Source: Halobaculum marinum
GTDB taxonomy: Archaea; Halobacteriota; Halobacteria; Halobacteriales; Haloferacaceae
Direction of reading: 5' to 3'
Assembly: GCF_029338555.1 (NCBI RefSeq)
Contig: NZ_CP119989.1
Location: forward strand, 992,001-1,056,000
DNA length: 64,000 bases
The notes under the pieces were generated by a model, which did no database searches, was not told the origin of the DNA, and saw nothing but the letters and a program-made list of their open reading frames with translations. The position numbers were made by a program, and so were the translations under genes. Of this stretch, positions 7,624 through 14,982 are shown one piece after another (positions within the stretch are counted from its first letter, which is position 1; every line of letters begins with the position of its first letter).

Positions 7624-9294
7624 ATGAGCCTGGAAGAACCAGAGCCGGACGTGCCGGCAACCGTCGAGGAACAGTCCGCCGACGAGCTCGCCGAGCTACT
7701 CGGCGACCACGTGATCGGCCGCGAGGAGCACCTGAACGCGCCGGGCTACGTCGTCCGGCCCGACGAGGTGCAGGCCGTCCTCTCCACGCTGAAAGAGGAG
7801 GCCGGCTACGACCACCTCTCGTGTGTCACCGCCCAGGAGTACGAGGACCGCTACGAGTCCATCTACCACCTGAAGAAGTACGACGACCCGACCCAGGAGG
7901 TCTCTATCGTCGTCCCCGCCGACCGCGAGAACCCCGTCTCGCAGTCCGGCGAAGCCGTGTTCCGCACCGCCGACTGGCACGAGCGCGAGGCGTACGACTT
8001 GGTCGGCATCGAGTACGACGACCACCCGGACCTGCGCCGCATCCTCCTGCCCGAGACGTGGCAGGGCCACCCGCTGGCCGCGGACTACGAGCAAGACCGC
8101 CCGCAGGTCGTCCCGCTGCGCGAGCACGCGAACCCGCTCCACCAGGACACCCGTGACGAGCAGGACACGGACACGATGTACCTCAACATCGGTCCGCACC
8201 ACCCCGCGACCCACGGTGTGCTCCACCTGAAGACGACGCTGGACGGCGAGCAGGTGGCGGACGTGGAGTCCGACATCGGCTACCTCCACCGCTGTGAGGA
8301 GCAGATCTGCCAGAACGGTACCTACCGCCACCAGATCATGCCGTACCCCGACCGCTGGGACTACATCTCGGCGGGCCTGCTCAACGAGTGGGCGTACGCG
8401 CGTGCGGCCGAGGACATGGCCGACATCGATGTGCCGGAGTACGCGCAGGTCATCCGGACCATGGGCGCGGAACTGTGCCGCATCGCGGCACACATGCTCG
8501 CGGTCGGGACGTTCGCGCTGGACGTGTACGGCGACTTCACCGCCATCTTCATGTACGCGATCCGGGACCGCGAGAAGGCCCAGAACATCCTCGAAGACCT
8601 CACCGGTCAGCGGCTGATGTTCAACTACTTCCGCCTCGGCGGGGTCGTCTGGGACCTGCCCGAGCCCCGCGAGGAGTTCTTCGAGAAGACCCGCGACTTC
8701 CTCGAGGACCTCCCGGAGGCGCTGGAGGAGTACCACGACCTCATCTCGTCGAACGAGATCCTCCAGATGCGCACCATCGACACCGGTGTGCTGCCGCCGG
8801 AGGTCGCCAAGTCGTACGGTGCCACCGGGCCGGTCGCCCGTGGCTCCGGCATCGACTTCGACCTGCGCCGCGACGACCCGTACGGTTACTACGACGAACT
8901 CGACTGGGACGTCGTCACCGAGGACGGCTGTGACAACTACAGCCGCCTCCTCGTGCGTCTCCGCGAGGTCGAGGAGTCCGCGAAGATCATCGAGCAGTGC
9001 ATCGACCTGCTCGAAGACTGGCCCGAGGAGGACCGCACCATCCAGTCGAACGTGCCGCGCACGCTGAAGCCGGACGACGACACCGAGATCTACCGCGCGG
9101 TCGAGGGCGCAAAGGGCGAACTCGGCATCTACATGCGCGCGGACGGGACGGACAAGCCCGCCCGCTTCAAGATCCGGTCACCGTGCTTCTCGAACCTCCA
9201 GACGCTGCCCGAGATGGCGGAGGGCGAGTACGTGCCCGACCTCATCGCCGCACTCGGCAGCCTGGACATCGTCCTCGGTGAGGTGGACAGATGA
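7624..9294 (+). CDS. nuoCD: Complex I fused subunit CD
   Basis: A 556-residue fusion of NuoC (about residues 1-175, with the FRTADWHEREAYDLVGI motif) and NuoD (from about residue 183, beginning TMYLNIGPHHPATHGV). NuoD forms the quinone pocket with NuoB; the GPHHPATHG loop that lines this pocket is intact, as is the C-terminal DIVLGEVDR. Fusion of C and D is also found in some bacteria and is the rule in haloarchaea. The stop overlaps the nuoH start in ATGA. Confidence 0.95.
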   Translation: MSLEEPEPDVPATVEEQSADELAELLGDHVIGREEHLNAPGYVVRPDEVQAVLSTLKEEAGYDHLSCVTAQEYEDRYESIYHLKKYDDPTQEVSIVVPADRENPVSQSGEAVFRTADWHEREAYDLVGIEYDDHPDLRRILLPETWQGHPLAADYEQDRPQVVPLREHANPLHQDTRDEQDTDTMYLNIGPHHPATHGVLHLKTTLDGEQVADVESDIGYLHRCEEQICQNGTYRHQIMPYPDRWDYISAGLLNEWAYARAAEDMADIDVPEYAQVIRTMGAELCRIAAHMLAVGTFALDVYGDFTAIFMYAIRDREKAQNILEDLTGQRLMFNYFRLGGVVWDLPEPREEFFEKTRDFLEDLPEALEEYHDLISSNEILQMRTIDTGVLPPEVAKSYGATGPVARGSGIDFDLRRDDPYGYYDELDWDVVTEDGCDNYSRLLVRLREVEESAKIIEQCIDLLEDWPEEDRTIQSNVPRTLKPDDDTEIYRAVEGAKGELGIYMRADGTDKPARFKIRSPCFSNLQTLPEMAEGEYVPDLIAALGSLDIVLGEVDR

Positions 9295-10382
9295 CCGGGG
9301 CGACGCTGCTGCAGGGCTCCGGCTCCTCGATGACGCCGCTGCCGGACATGATCGCGAACCTGCTGCCGTTCGGCGGCCTCGCGGCGGACGTGATCGCCGC
9401 GCTGCTGGGAGCGTTCCTCATCGCCAACTTCCTGCTCATCAACACGGCCTTCGCGGGCCCGTGGGCGAAACGGAAGATCACGGCGGCGTTCACCGACCGC
9501 ATCGCGGTCAACCGGATCGGCCCGTTCGGCCTGTTCGTCATCGTCGCTGACGCGGTCCGCCTCCTCTCGAAGGAGCTGATCGTGCCTGAGGGCGCCGACC
9601 GTCCCGCGTGGGACCTCGGCCCGCTCCTCATCCCGTTCTCGGCGCTGCTGGGCTTCGCCGTCATCCCGATGGGGAGCGGCATCCACCTGGCCGACCCCGA
9701 GACGGGGCTGGCGTTCGCGTTCGCCGCGTCGTCCATCGCGTCGCTGGGCCTGATCATGATGGGCTACGCGTCGAACAACAAGTACAGCCTGCTCGGCGGC
9801 CTGCGCGCCGTCGCGTCCAACATCGCCTACGAGATCCCGCTGGTCGTCACCGGCATCTCCGTCGTGCTGTTCACGGGGACGCTCCAGATGAGCCAGATCG
9901 TCGCCGCCCAGCAGGAGACGTTCATCAGCGTCGCCGGGATCGCGATCCCGCAGTGGTTCGCGTTCGTCAACCCGTTCGCGTTCGTGCTGTTCACCGTTGC
10001 GAACGTCGCGGAGGTCGGGCGCAACCCGTTCGACATCCCGGAGGCGCCGACCGAGATCGTCGCCGGGTACCAGACGGAGTACTCCTCCGTCTACTTCGTG
10101 CTCATCTACCTCGGTGAGTTCATCCACATCTTCCTCGGCGGCGCCATCGCGGCGACGCTGTTCCTCGGCGGCCCGGCCGGGCCCGGCCCGGCGGCGCTGG
10201 GAATCGTCTGGTTCACCGCGAAGATCTGGGCGTTCTTCCTGCTCACGCAGTGGCTCCGCTCTGCGGTGCCGCGCCTTCGCGTCGACCAGTTCATCGAGAT
10301 CGGCTGGAAGGGCATGCTGGTGCTCTCGTTCGCGAACCTCGTCCTCACCGCGGTGATCGTGGGGGTGCTCCAAACGCTATGA
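9291..10382 (+). CDS. nuoH: Complex I subunit H (NuoH-like)
   Basis: A 363-residue membrane subunit of about eight helices that contacts the quinone channel. Conserved landmarks are the NRIGPFGLFVIVADAVRLL helix, a GYASNNKYSLLGGLR loop and the acidic ERP-like segment around NPFDIPEAPTEIVAGYQTEY. The last is the long cytoplasmic loop facing NuoB/NuoD. Start and stop both overlap their neighbours by four bases, a sign of translational coupling. Confidence 0.96.
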   Translation: MTGATLLQGSGSSMTPLPDMIANLLPFGGLAADVIAALLGAFLIANFLLINTAFAGPWAKRKITAAFTDRIAVNRIGPFGLFVIVADAVRLLSKELIVPEGADRPAWDLGPLLIPFSALLGFAVIPMGSGIHLADPETGLAFAFAASSIASLGLIMMGYASNNKYSLLGGLRAVASNIAYEIPLVVTGISVVLFTGTLQMSQIVAAQQETFISVAGIAIPQWFAFVNPFAFVLFTVANVAEVGRNPFDIPEAPTEIVAGYQTEYSSVYFVLIYLGEFIHIFLGGAIAATLFLGGPAGPGPAALGIVWFTAKIWAFFLLTQWLRSAVPRLRVDQFIEIGWKGMLVLSFANLVLTAVIVGVLQTL

Positions 10383-10840
10383 TCGGACTACTCAAAGGAA
10401 TGGCGACGACGATGAAGCACGCGCTGGACGGCAAGACGTTCACGGTCGAGTACCCGGACGTCGCGCCCGAAGTGAGCCCGCGGTTCCGCGGGGTCCACAA
10501 GTTCTCCCAGGAGCGGTGCATCTGGTGCCGCCAGTGTGAGAACGTCTGTCCCAACGACACGATCCAGATCGTGCAGGACGACCAGCGCAACGGCGAACAG
10601 TACAACCTCCACATCGGGCAGTGCATCTACTGCCGGCTGTGTGAGGAGGTGTGTCCGGTGGACGCGATCCTGCTGACGCAGAACTTCGAGTTCACCGCCG
10701 ACACGAAAGACGAGTTCGTCTACAACAAAGAGCAGCTGAAGAACGTCCCCTGGTACAAGGGGATCGACCCGCTTGCCTCGCGCGAGCCGGACCGCGAGGC
10801 GTGGATCGGCGAGGGCGACGGCGAAGTCGACTACCAGTAA
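10379..10840 (+). CDS. nuoI: Complex I subunit I (NuoI-like ferredoxin subunit)
   Basis: A 153-residue subunit with two complete [4Fe-4S] motifs, CIWCRQCENVCP and CIYCRLCEEVCP (clusters N6a and N6b), which relay electrons to NuoB. The N-terminal KGMATTMKHAL helix is the membrane-surface helix of NuoI. Its ATG overlaps the nuoH stop. The operon is interrupted after this gene: nuoJ1 does not start until 11988, whereas the gap is normally a few bases. Confidence 0.96.
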   Translation: MIGLLKGMATTMKHALDGKTFTVEYPDVAPEVSPRFRGVHKFSQERCIWCRQCENVCPNDTIQIVQDDQRNGEQYNLHIGQCIYCRLCEEVCPVDAILLTQNFEFTADTKDEFVYNKEQLKNVPWYKGIDPLASREPDREAWIGEGDGEVDYQ

Positions 10841-10854
10841 CCGCGTTCTTCGGG

Positions 10855-10868
10855 TTCTCCACCCTTCG
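10855..10868 (+). repeat. Direct repeat, left copy
   Basis: TTCTCCACCCTTCG, identical to 11802-11815. Weaker similarity continues to about 10890 (TGACT...GCTGCTGGTG against TGACTCGCGAGCAGCGGGTG). Read on the minus strand, both copies encode TPAA....EGWR, so this copy is a fragment of the start of the ORF at 11623-11847. Confidence 0.7.
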
Positions 10869-10979
10869 CGCACTGATTGACTAGCTGCTGGTGTGGAATG
10901 CGTTGCTTACGTCCAGTGGCATCGTGAGCGGTAGTACCGGACTGATGGCCGAGCCAGCGGTGTCGTTGCCGGCACCACT

Positions 10980-11392
10980 TTAGTCGTTTGCCATCTGCCC
11001 AAGCTTCTCGGCGACCTTCTTCTTTGGTTCACACGTCTCTCCGAACAGAAATTCCGCTGCGTCGCCATGGGCGACTAGTCATCGTCTCGCTCGCGATCAG
11101 CCCAATGATAGTTGTCACGAGAAACGCGGCGGCATTATTACCCCCGAAGTTCAGCAGATGCCGACGACGTAGGCAAGGATCGTCAGGAACGCCCCCGAGA
11201 GCATCAGTGCCTCTCGGCGGTGCCAAGATGGGCTCCGAGGAGGAATGCGCCAGCGACAAGACAAACCGCGATCGTTACTAGTGCGAGTTGACTCGTCGCG
11301 GCGGCGCCGGTCACACCGAGCAGAAGGCTGCCGGCAAGGATAGTGATTGCTGCCCACCGAACCGCTCGCCGAGCTGTGTCGACGCCAATCAT
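10980..11392 (-). pseudogene. Frameshifted gene for a small four-helix membrane protein
   Basis: Read from an ATG at 11392, the first 62 codons give two hydrophobic helices (AITILAGSLLLGVTG and LVTIAVCLVAGAFLLG). The protein sense then continues in a second frame (ALMLSGAFLTILAYVVGI) and in a third (NNAAAFLVTTIIGLIAS). After another shift it ends with the soluble tail FLFGETCEPKKKVAEKLGQM and a TAA at 10980-10982. All pieces are collinear and together make about 137 residues, so this is one gene broken by three frameshifts near 11207, 11155 and 11075. I do not recognise the family. Sequencing errors would be an alternative cause, but three in 400 bases is unlikely. Confidence 0.6.
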
Positions 11393-11622
11393 ACACTGGG
11401 TACGTGGGTATCTGAGATATTACTCACGATCTGGGGTGTCTGGTTCCAGAAATGCTCTCCACGTCAGGTTCAGATTTCATATGCACACTGGTCGGCGAAG
11501 ATAAATGTAGCTGGGCCCGGGAAAACCGACGATGGTAGTCCGACGGCACCGCCCTCGGTCGCCGTCCCGTTCTTAGTTGTCACCCTCCGCACCGTATGCG
11601 TCATGGAGACGAGTGTTGCTCC

Positions 11623-11847
11623 CTACCAGGTCCTCGTTGAGGCGTAAGCCTCCTCGGAGTTGAGCAGCCCCGTCTCGTCGAGCTCATGCATGAGCGAACC
11701 GAGCGCATTATCGTGGTGGTTGATTTCAGTCATACAACATCCGCCATCTGTTGAGAATTCCTCTTCGACAGCAAGGTTGACCCAGTAACCCGCGCGTGAG
11801 ATTCTCCACCCTTCGATCGATGACTCGCGAGCAGCGGGTGTAGACAT
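11623..11847 (-). CDS. Short protein of unknown function in the nuo islet, possibly truncated
   Basis: A 74-residue frame starting MSTPAARESSIEGWRISRAG and ending in TGA-independent stop TAG after SEEAYASTRTW. It has an acidic, protein-like composition and includes CCMTEINHHDNALGSLMHEL. A TTTTTATA element on the minus strand (11882-11889) lies about 35-40 bases before its ATG, so it may be expressed. A +1 shift near 11640 would extend it to a TAA at 11573 with further sensible residues (RLNEDLVGSNTRLHDAYG), so the gene may itself be broken. No family is recognised. Confidence 0.4.
   Translation of the reverse strand: MSTPAARESSIEGWRISRAGYWVNLAVEEEFSTDGGCCMTEINHHDNALGSLMHELDETGLLNSEEAYASTRTW
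11802..11815 (+). repeat. Direct repeat, right copy
   Basis: TTCTCCACCCTTCG, identical to 10855-10868, lying within the first codons of the minus-strand ORF at 11623-11847. The two copies are 947 bases apart in the same orientation and frame most of the islet. Confidence 0.7.
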
Positions 11848-11881
11848 CGCGGGTGTCGCGAGGCCGCCGCTAGCACCACCC

Positions 11882-11889
11882 TATAAAAA
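11882..11889. promoter_or_regulatory. TATA-like element readable on both strands
   Basis: TATAAAAA on the plus strand is TTTTTATA on the minus strand, in an otherwise GC-rich context. On the minus strand it suits the ORF starting at 11847. On the plus strand it could provide a new internal promoter for nuoJ1-N, with a leader of about 75 bases to the ATG at 11988. Confidence 0.45.
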
Positions 11890-11987
11890 CTGTGCGGCCG
11901 AGATCACCCGTAGACTCGCCCACGCGCACCCACACGCGCAAACCGTTCTCGAAACCTTCAAACGGACTCCGCCGGGAGTGTCGGGTA

Positions 11988-12263
11988 ATGGTTGTAGAGA
12001 CTATCGCGTTCGCACTGTTCGCCCTCGTCACCGTGGGCAGCAGTCTGGGCGTGGTGCTCGTCGAGGACGTGTGGCACTCCGCACTCCTCCTCGGGGCCGC
12101 GCTCCTCAGCGTCGCGGTGCACTACGTGATGTTGCAGGCGGAGTTCCTGGCCGCCATGCAGATCCTCGTCTACGTGGGCGGGGTCCTGATCCTCATCACG
12201 TTCGCCGTGATGCTGGTGCGCAGGGAGGGTGAACCGGAGGCAATGGAGGTGTTCGACGCGTGA
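11988..12263 (+). CDS. nuoJ1: Complex I subunit J, N-terminal part (NuoJ1)
   Basis: A 91-residue membrane protein that corresponds to the first half of bacterial NuoJ, with three helices including YVMLQAEFLAAMQILVYVGG, the most conserved NuoJ stretch. In haloarchaea NuoJ is encoded by two genes, and the second half is the next gene. ATG at 11988 is chosen; an in-frame start at 11892 would add an unlike, arginine- and proline-rich tail. It is the first gene after the islet, so its expression depends on read-through or a local promoter. Confidence 0.92.
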   Translation: MVVETIAFALFALVTVGSSLGVVLVEDVWHSALLLGAALLSVAVHYVMLQAEFLAAMQILVYVGGVLILITFAVMLVRREGEPEAMEVFDA

Positions 12264-12625
12264 GCGACGCCGGGTCGCGGCCGCGCCTGAAGCTCGGGGG
12301 TCACCTCGTGCCGGGGCTGGCTGCGGTCGCGCTGTTCGTCGTCCTCGCGATCGTGTTCCTGCAGGCCTCCTTCGGCGAGGCGCAGGGCTTCCCCGAGGGG
12401 GCGTCGATCACCGCCGCCATCGGCTACGCGATGTTCAACATCGACGCCGGGAGCGTCCCGGGCGAGTCGATGCTCGTCGCGTTCGAGATCATCGACGTCG
12501 TGCTGGTGGCGGCGCTGGCGGGCGCGGTGATGCTCGCACGCACCGGCACCGGCGCCAGCGTCGTCACGGCGCTGACCGACGGCGGACGCGAGGTCCGCGA
12601 GAAGCTCCGCGGGGGTGACGACTGA
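12260..12625 (+). CDS. nuoJ2: Complex I subunit J, C-terminal part (NuoJ2)
   Basis: A 121-residue membrane protein with two helices, PGLAAVALFVVLAIVFLQ and SMLVAFEIIDVVLVAALAG. The latter has the acidic residue and the position of the last helix of NuoJ/ND6. It starts with GTG inside the stop of nuoJ1 (GTGA overlap) and ends overlapping the nuoK ATG, so J1, J2 and K are coupled. Confidence 0.9.
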   Translation: MSDAGSRPRLKLGGHLVPGLAAVALFVVLAIVFLQASFGEAQGFPEGASITAAIGYAMFNIDAGSVPGESMLVAFEIIDVVLVAALAGAVMLARTGTGASVVTALTDGGREVREKLRGGDD

Positions 12626-12927
12626 TGGTCCCGCCGCAGTACTATCTCGTCCTCTCGGCCGCCGTGTTCTGCATCGGCGTGTTCGGGCTGCTCACGCGCA
12701 AGAACGCGCTGCTGTTCTTGATGTCGGTCGAGCTGATGCTCAACGCCGCGAACGTCAACCTCGTCGCCTTCTCCTACTACTGGGGGAACGTGACGGGCCA
12801 GACGTTCGGCCTGTTCACGATGGCGCTGGCCGCCGCGGAGGTCGCCGTCGGCATCGGGATCATCCTCGTGCTGTACCGCAACTTCAAGGACATCGACGTG
12901 ACGGAAGCGACGACGATGAGGTGGTAA
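12625..12927 (+). CDS. nuoK: Complex I subunit K (NuoK-like)
   Basis: A 100-residue, three-helix subunit homologous to ND4L and to MrpC antiporter subunits. The two membrane glutamates needed for proton transfer are visible in SVELMLNAANVNL and in AAAEVAVGIGIIL. The length is standard. The ATG overlaps the nuoJ2 stop by one base. Confidence 0.95.
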   Translation: MVPPQYYLVLSAAVFCIGVFGLLTRKNALLFLMSVELMLNAANVNLVAFSYYWGNVTGQTFGLFTMALAAAEVAVGIGIILVLYRNFKDIDVTEATTMRW

Positions 12928-12930
12928 CTT

Positions 12931-14982
12931 ATGGCAGGAATCTTCGACTTCGCGCCGGCCATCGTACTGCTCCCGTTCCTCTCGTTCCTGATCGCGGTGG
13001 GGACGGCGCTCTCGGGGCGTGACCTGCTCCCGAAGGGCGGGGCGATTCCCGGCATCGCGGCGACCGCCGGTTCGCTCGTCCTCTCCATCGCCATGGCGGC
13101 GACTGTCGCCGGGGGCGAGGTGTACGACGCGACCGTGTACACGTGGGCCGCGGGCTCGGTCCCCGGCACCGAGGCGCTCGAACTGACGTTCGGCGTGCTC
13201 ATCGACCCGCTGTCGTCGATGATGCTCGTCATCGTGACGCTCGTCGCCTTGCTCGTGCACGTGTTCTCGCTGGGGTACATGAACGACGACGGCCAGACGG
13301 GCCTGCCGCGCTACTACGCCGGCCTCGGCCTGTTCACGGCCTCCATGCTCGGGTTCGTCGTCGCCGACAACCTGCTCATGGCGTTCATGTTCTTCGAACT
13401 GGTGGGGCTGTGCTCGTACCTCCTCATCGGCTTCCACTTCCGCGAGCCCGGCCCGCCGTCGGCCGCGAAGAAGGCGTTCCTCGTCACCCGCTTCGGTGAC
13501 TACTTCTTCCTCGTCGGCGTCGTCGCCGTGTTCGCGACGTTCGGCACCGCGCAGTTCGTCGGCACCGAGGCCGCGCCGGGCTTCCCGGCGCTGGCCGAGC
13601 AGGCGCTCCACGGCGAGTACACCGCGAACACGTTCCTCGGGTTCGGCCCGGAGGCGTGGTTCACGGTCGTCGGCCTGCTCGTGCTCGGCGGCGTGATCGG
13701 CAAGTCCGCGCAGTTCCCGCTGCACACGTGGCTCCCCGACGCGATGGAGGGCCCGACGCCGGTCTCCGCGCTCATCCACGCGGCGACGATGGTCGCCGCC
13801 GGTGTGTACCTCGTCGCCCGGATGTACGGCTTCTACGCGGTGTCGCCGACGGCGCTGGGCGTCATCGCCCTCGTCGGCGGCTTCACGGCGCTGTTCGCCG
13901 GCACGATGGGCATCGTCAAGCGCGAACTCAAGCAGGTGCTCGCGTACTCCACCATCTCGCAGTACGGCTACATGATGCTCGCGCTCGGCGCGGGCGGCTA
14001 CGTGGCCGCGACGTTCCACCTGCTCACCCACGCGTTCTTCAAGGCGCTGCTGTTCCTCGGCGCCGGGTCGGTCATCCTCGCGATGCACCACAACGAGAAC
14101 ATGTGGGACATGGGCGGGCTCAAGGACAAGATGCCCGTCACCTACTACTCGTTCCTCGCCGGGTCGCTGGCGCTCGCGGGCATCTTCCCGTTCGCCGGCT
14201 TCTGGTCGAAAGACGAGATTCTCTACGAGACGCTGATCCACGGCCTGGACGGCGCTCCGCTGCTGCTGCTCGGCTACGTCTTCGGGCTGCTCGCGGTGCC
14301 GGTCACCGCGTTCTACACGTTCCGGATGGTGTTCCTCACCTTCCACGGTGAGGCCCGGACGGAGGAAGCCGAAGACCCCGTTTCGGTCCGCTGGAACGTG
14401 AAGGGGCCGCTCGCGGTGCTGGGCGTCCTCGCGGCTGGTGCGGGCGTCGTCAACCTCGCGCCGGTGGCCGTCCTCACGGGCGCGCACGTGGACTTCCTCC
14501 ACTCGTGGCTCGACGGCGGCTTCACGAATCTCTCCGTCCACCACTACGCCGAGATCGACCCGTACTCGTCGGCGTACATCGGCGGCGAGGTGACGACGGT
14601 CCTGCTCGGCGCCGCGGTGTCGCTCGGCCTCGCGCTGCTGGGCCTCGCGCTCGCGTACCGCCTGTACGCGGTGCCGGAGCCCGTCGAGCACACGGACAAG
14701 CTCGGCTCCGTCAAGGGCCTGCTGTACGACAACTACTACCAGGACGAGTACCAGGTGTACCTCGCGAACCGGGTCGTCCTCCCGCTGGCCCGCGCCGCCG
14801 ACACCTTCGACCAGAGTGTCATCGACGGCGTCGTCAACGCCGTCTCCAGCGTCAGCCTGTTCTCGGGCCGGCGCATCCGGCGCATCCAGACCGGCGTGGT
14901 GAGTAACTACGCGGCGCTGGTGACGCTCGGGCTCACCGTCCTGCTTGTGCTGTTCGGGGTTCTCGGGGGGTGGTTACTGTGA
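12931..14982 (+). CDS. nuoL: Complex I subunit L (NuoL-like antiporter subunit)
   Basis: A 683-residue antiporter-like subunit, the most distal of the membrane arm. Core features are FFELVGLCSYLLIGFHF (the helix-5 glutamate), the HTWLPDAMEGPTPVSALIHA loop with key lysine just before (GKSAQFP), and FPFAGFWSKDEILYE. The C-terminal 120 residues include the amphipathic segment PVEHTDKLGSVKGLLYDNYY, matching the long lateral helix that clamps subunits M and N. It begins three bases after nuoK. Confidence 0.95.
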   Translation: MAGIFDFAPAIVLLPFLSFLIAVGTALSGRDLLPKGGAIPGIAATAGSLVLSIAMAATVAGGEVYDATVYTWAAGSVPGTEALELTFGVLIDPLSSMMLVIVTLVALLVHVFSLGYMNDDGQTGLPRYYAGLGLFTASMLGFVVADNLLMAFMFFELVGLCSYLLIGFHFREPGPPSAAKKAFLVTRFGDYFFLVGVVAVFATFGTAQFVGTEAAPGFPALAEQALHGEYTANTFLGFGPEAWFTVVGLLVLGGVIGKSAQFPLHTWLPDAMEGPTPVSALIHAATMVAAGVYLVARMYGFYAVSPTALGVIALVGGFTALFAGTMGIVKRELKQVLAYSTISQYGYMMLALGAGGYVAATFHLLTHAFFKALLFLGAGSVILAMHHNENMWDMGGLKDKMPVTYYSFLAGSLALAGIFPFAGFWSKDEILYETLIHGLDGAPLLLLGYVFGLLAVPVTAFYTFRMVFLTFHGEARTEEAEDPVSVRWNVKGPLAVLGVLAAGAGVVNLAPVAVLTGAHVDFLHSWLDGGFTNLSVHHYAEIDPYSSAYIGGEVTTVLLGAAVSLGLALLGLALAYRLYAVPEPVEHTDKLGSVKGLLYDNYYQDEYQVYLANRVVLPLARAADTFDQSVIDGVVNAVSSVSLFSGRRIRRIQTGVVSNYAALVTLGLTVLLVLFGVLGGWLL

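Larger units (their letters stand above)
10841..11987. other. Islet of 1.1 kb between nuoI and nuoJ1
   Basis: No intact plus-strand gene is visible here. Base composition drops to roughly 50 percent GC in stretches (for example 11401-11460), well below the flanking nuo genes. It contains a decayed membrane-protein gene on the minus strand, a short minus-strand ORF, a TATA-like site readable in both directions, and a 14-bp direct repeat at 10855 and 11802. These together point to an acquired and partly decayed insertion inside the operon. No transposase was recognised. Confidence 0.65.

Noticed and set aside
11288-11647. 119-codon plus-strand frame in the nuo islet
   Set aside because: It lacks a promoter or family likeness, and the minus strand explains the region better through a frameshifted membrane protein.
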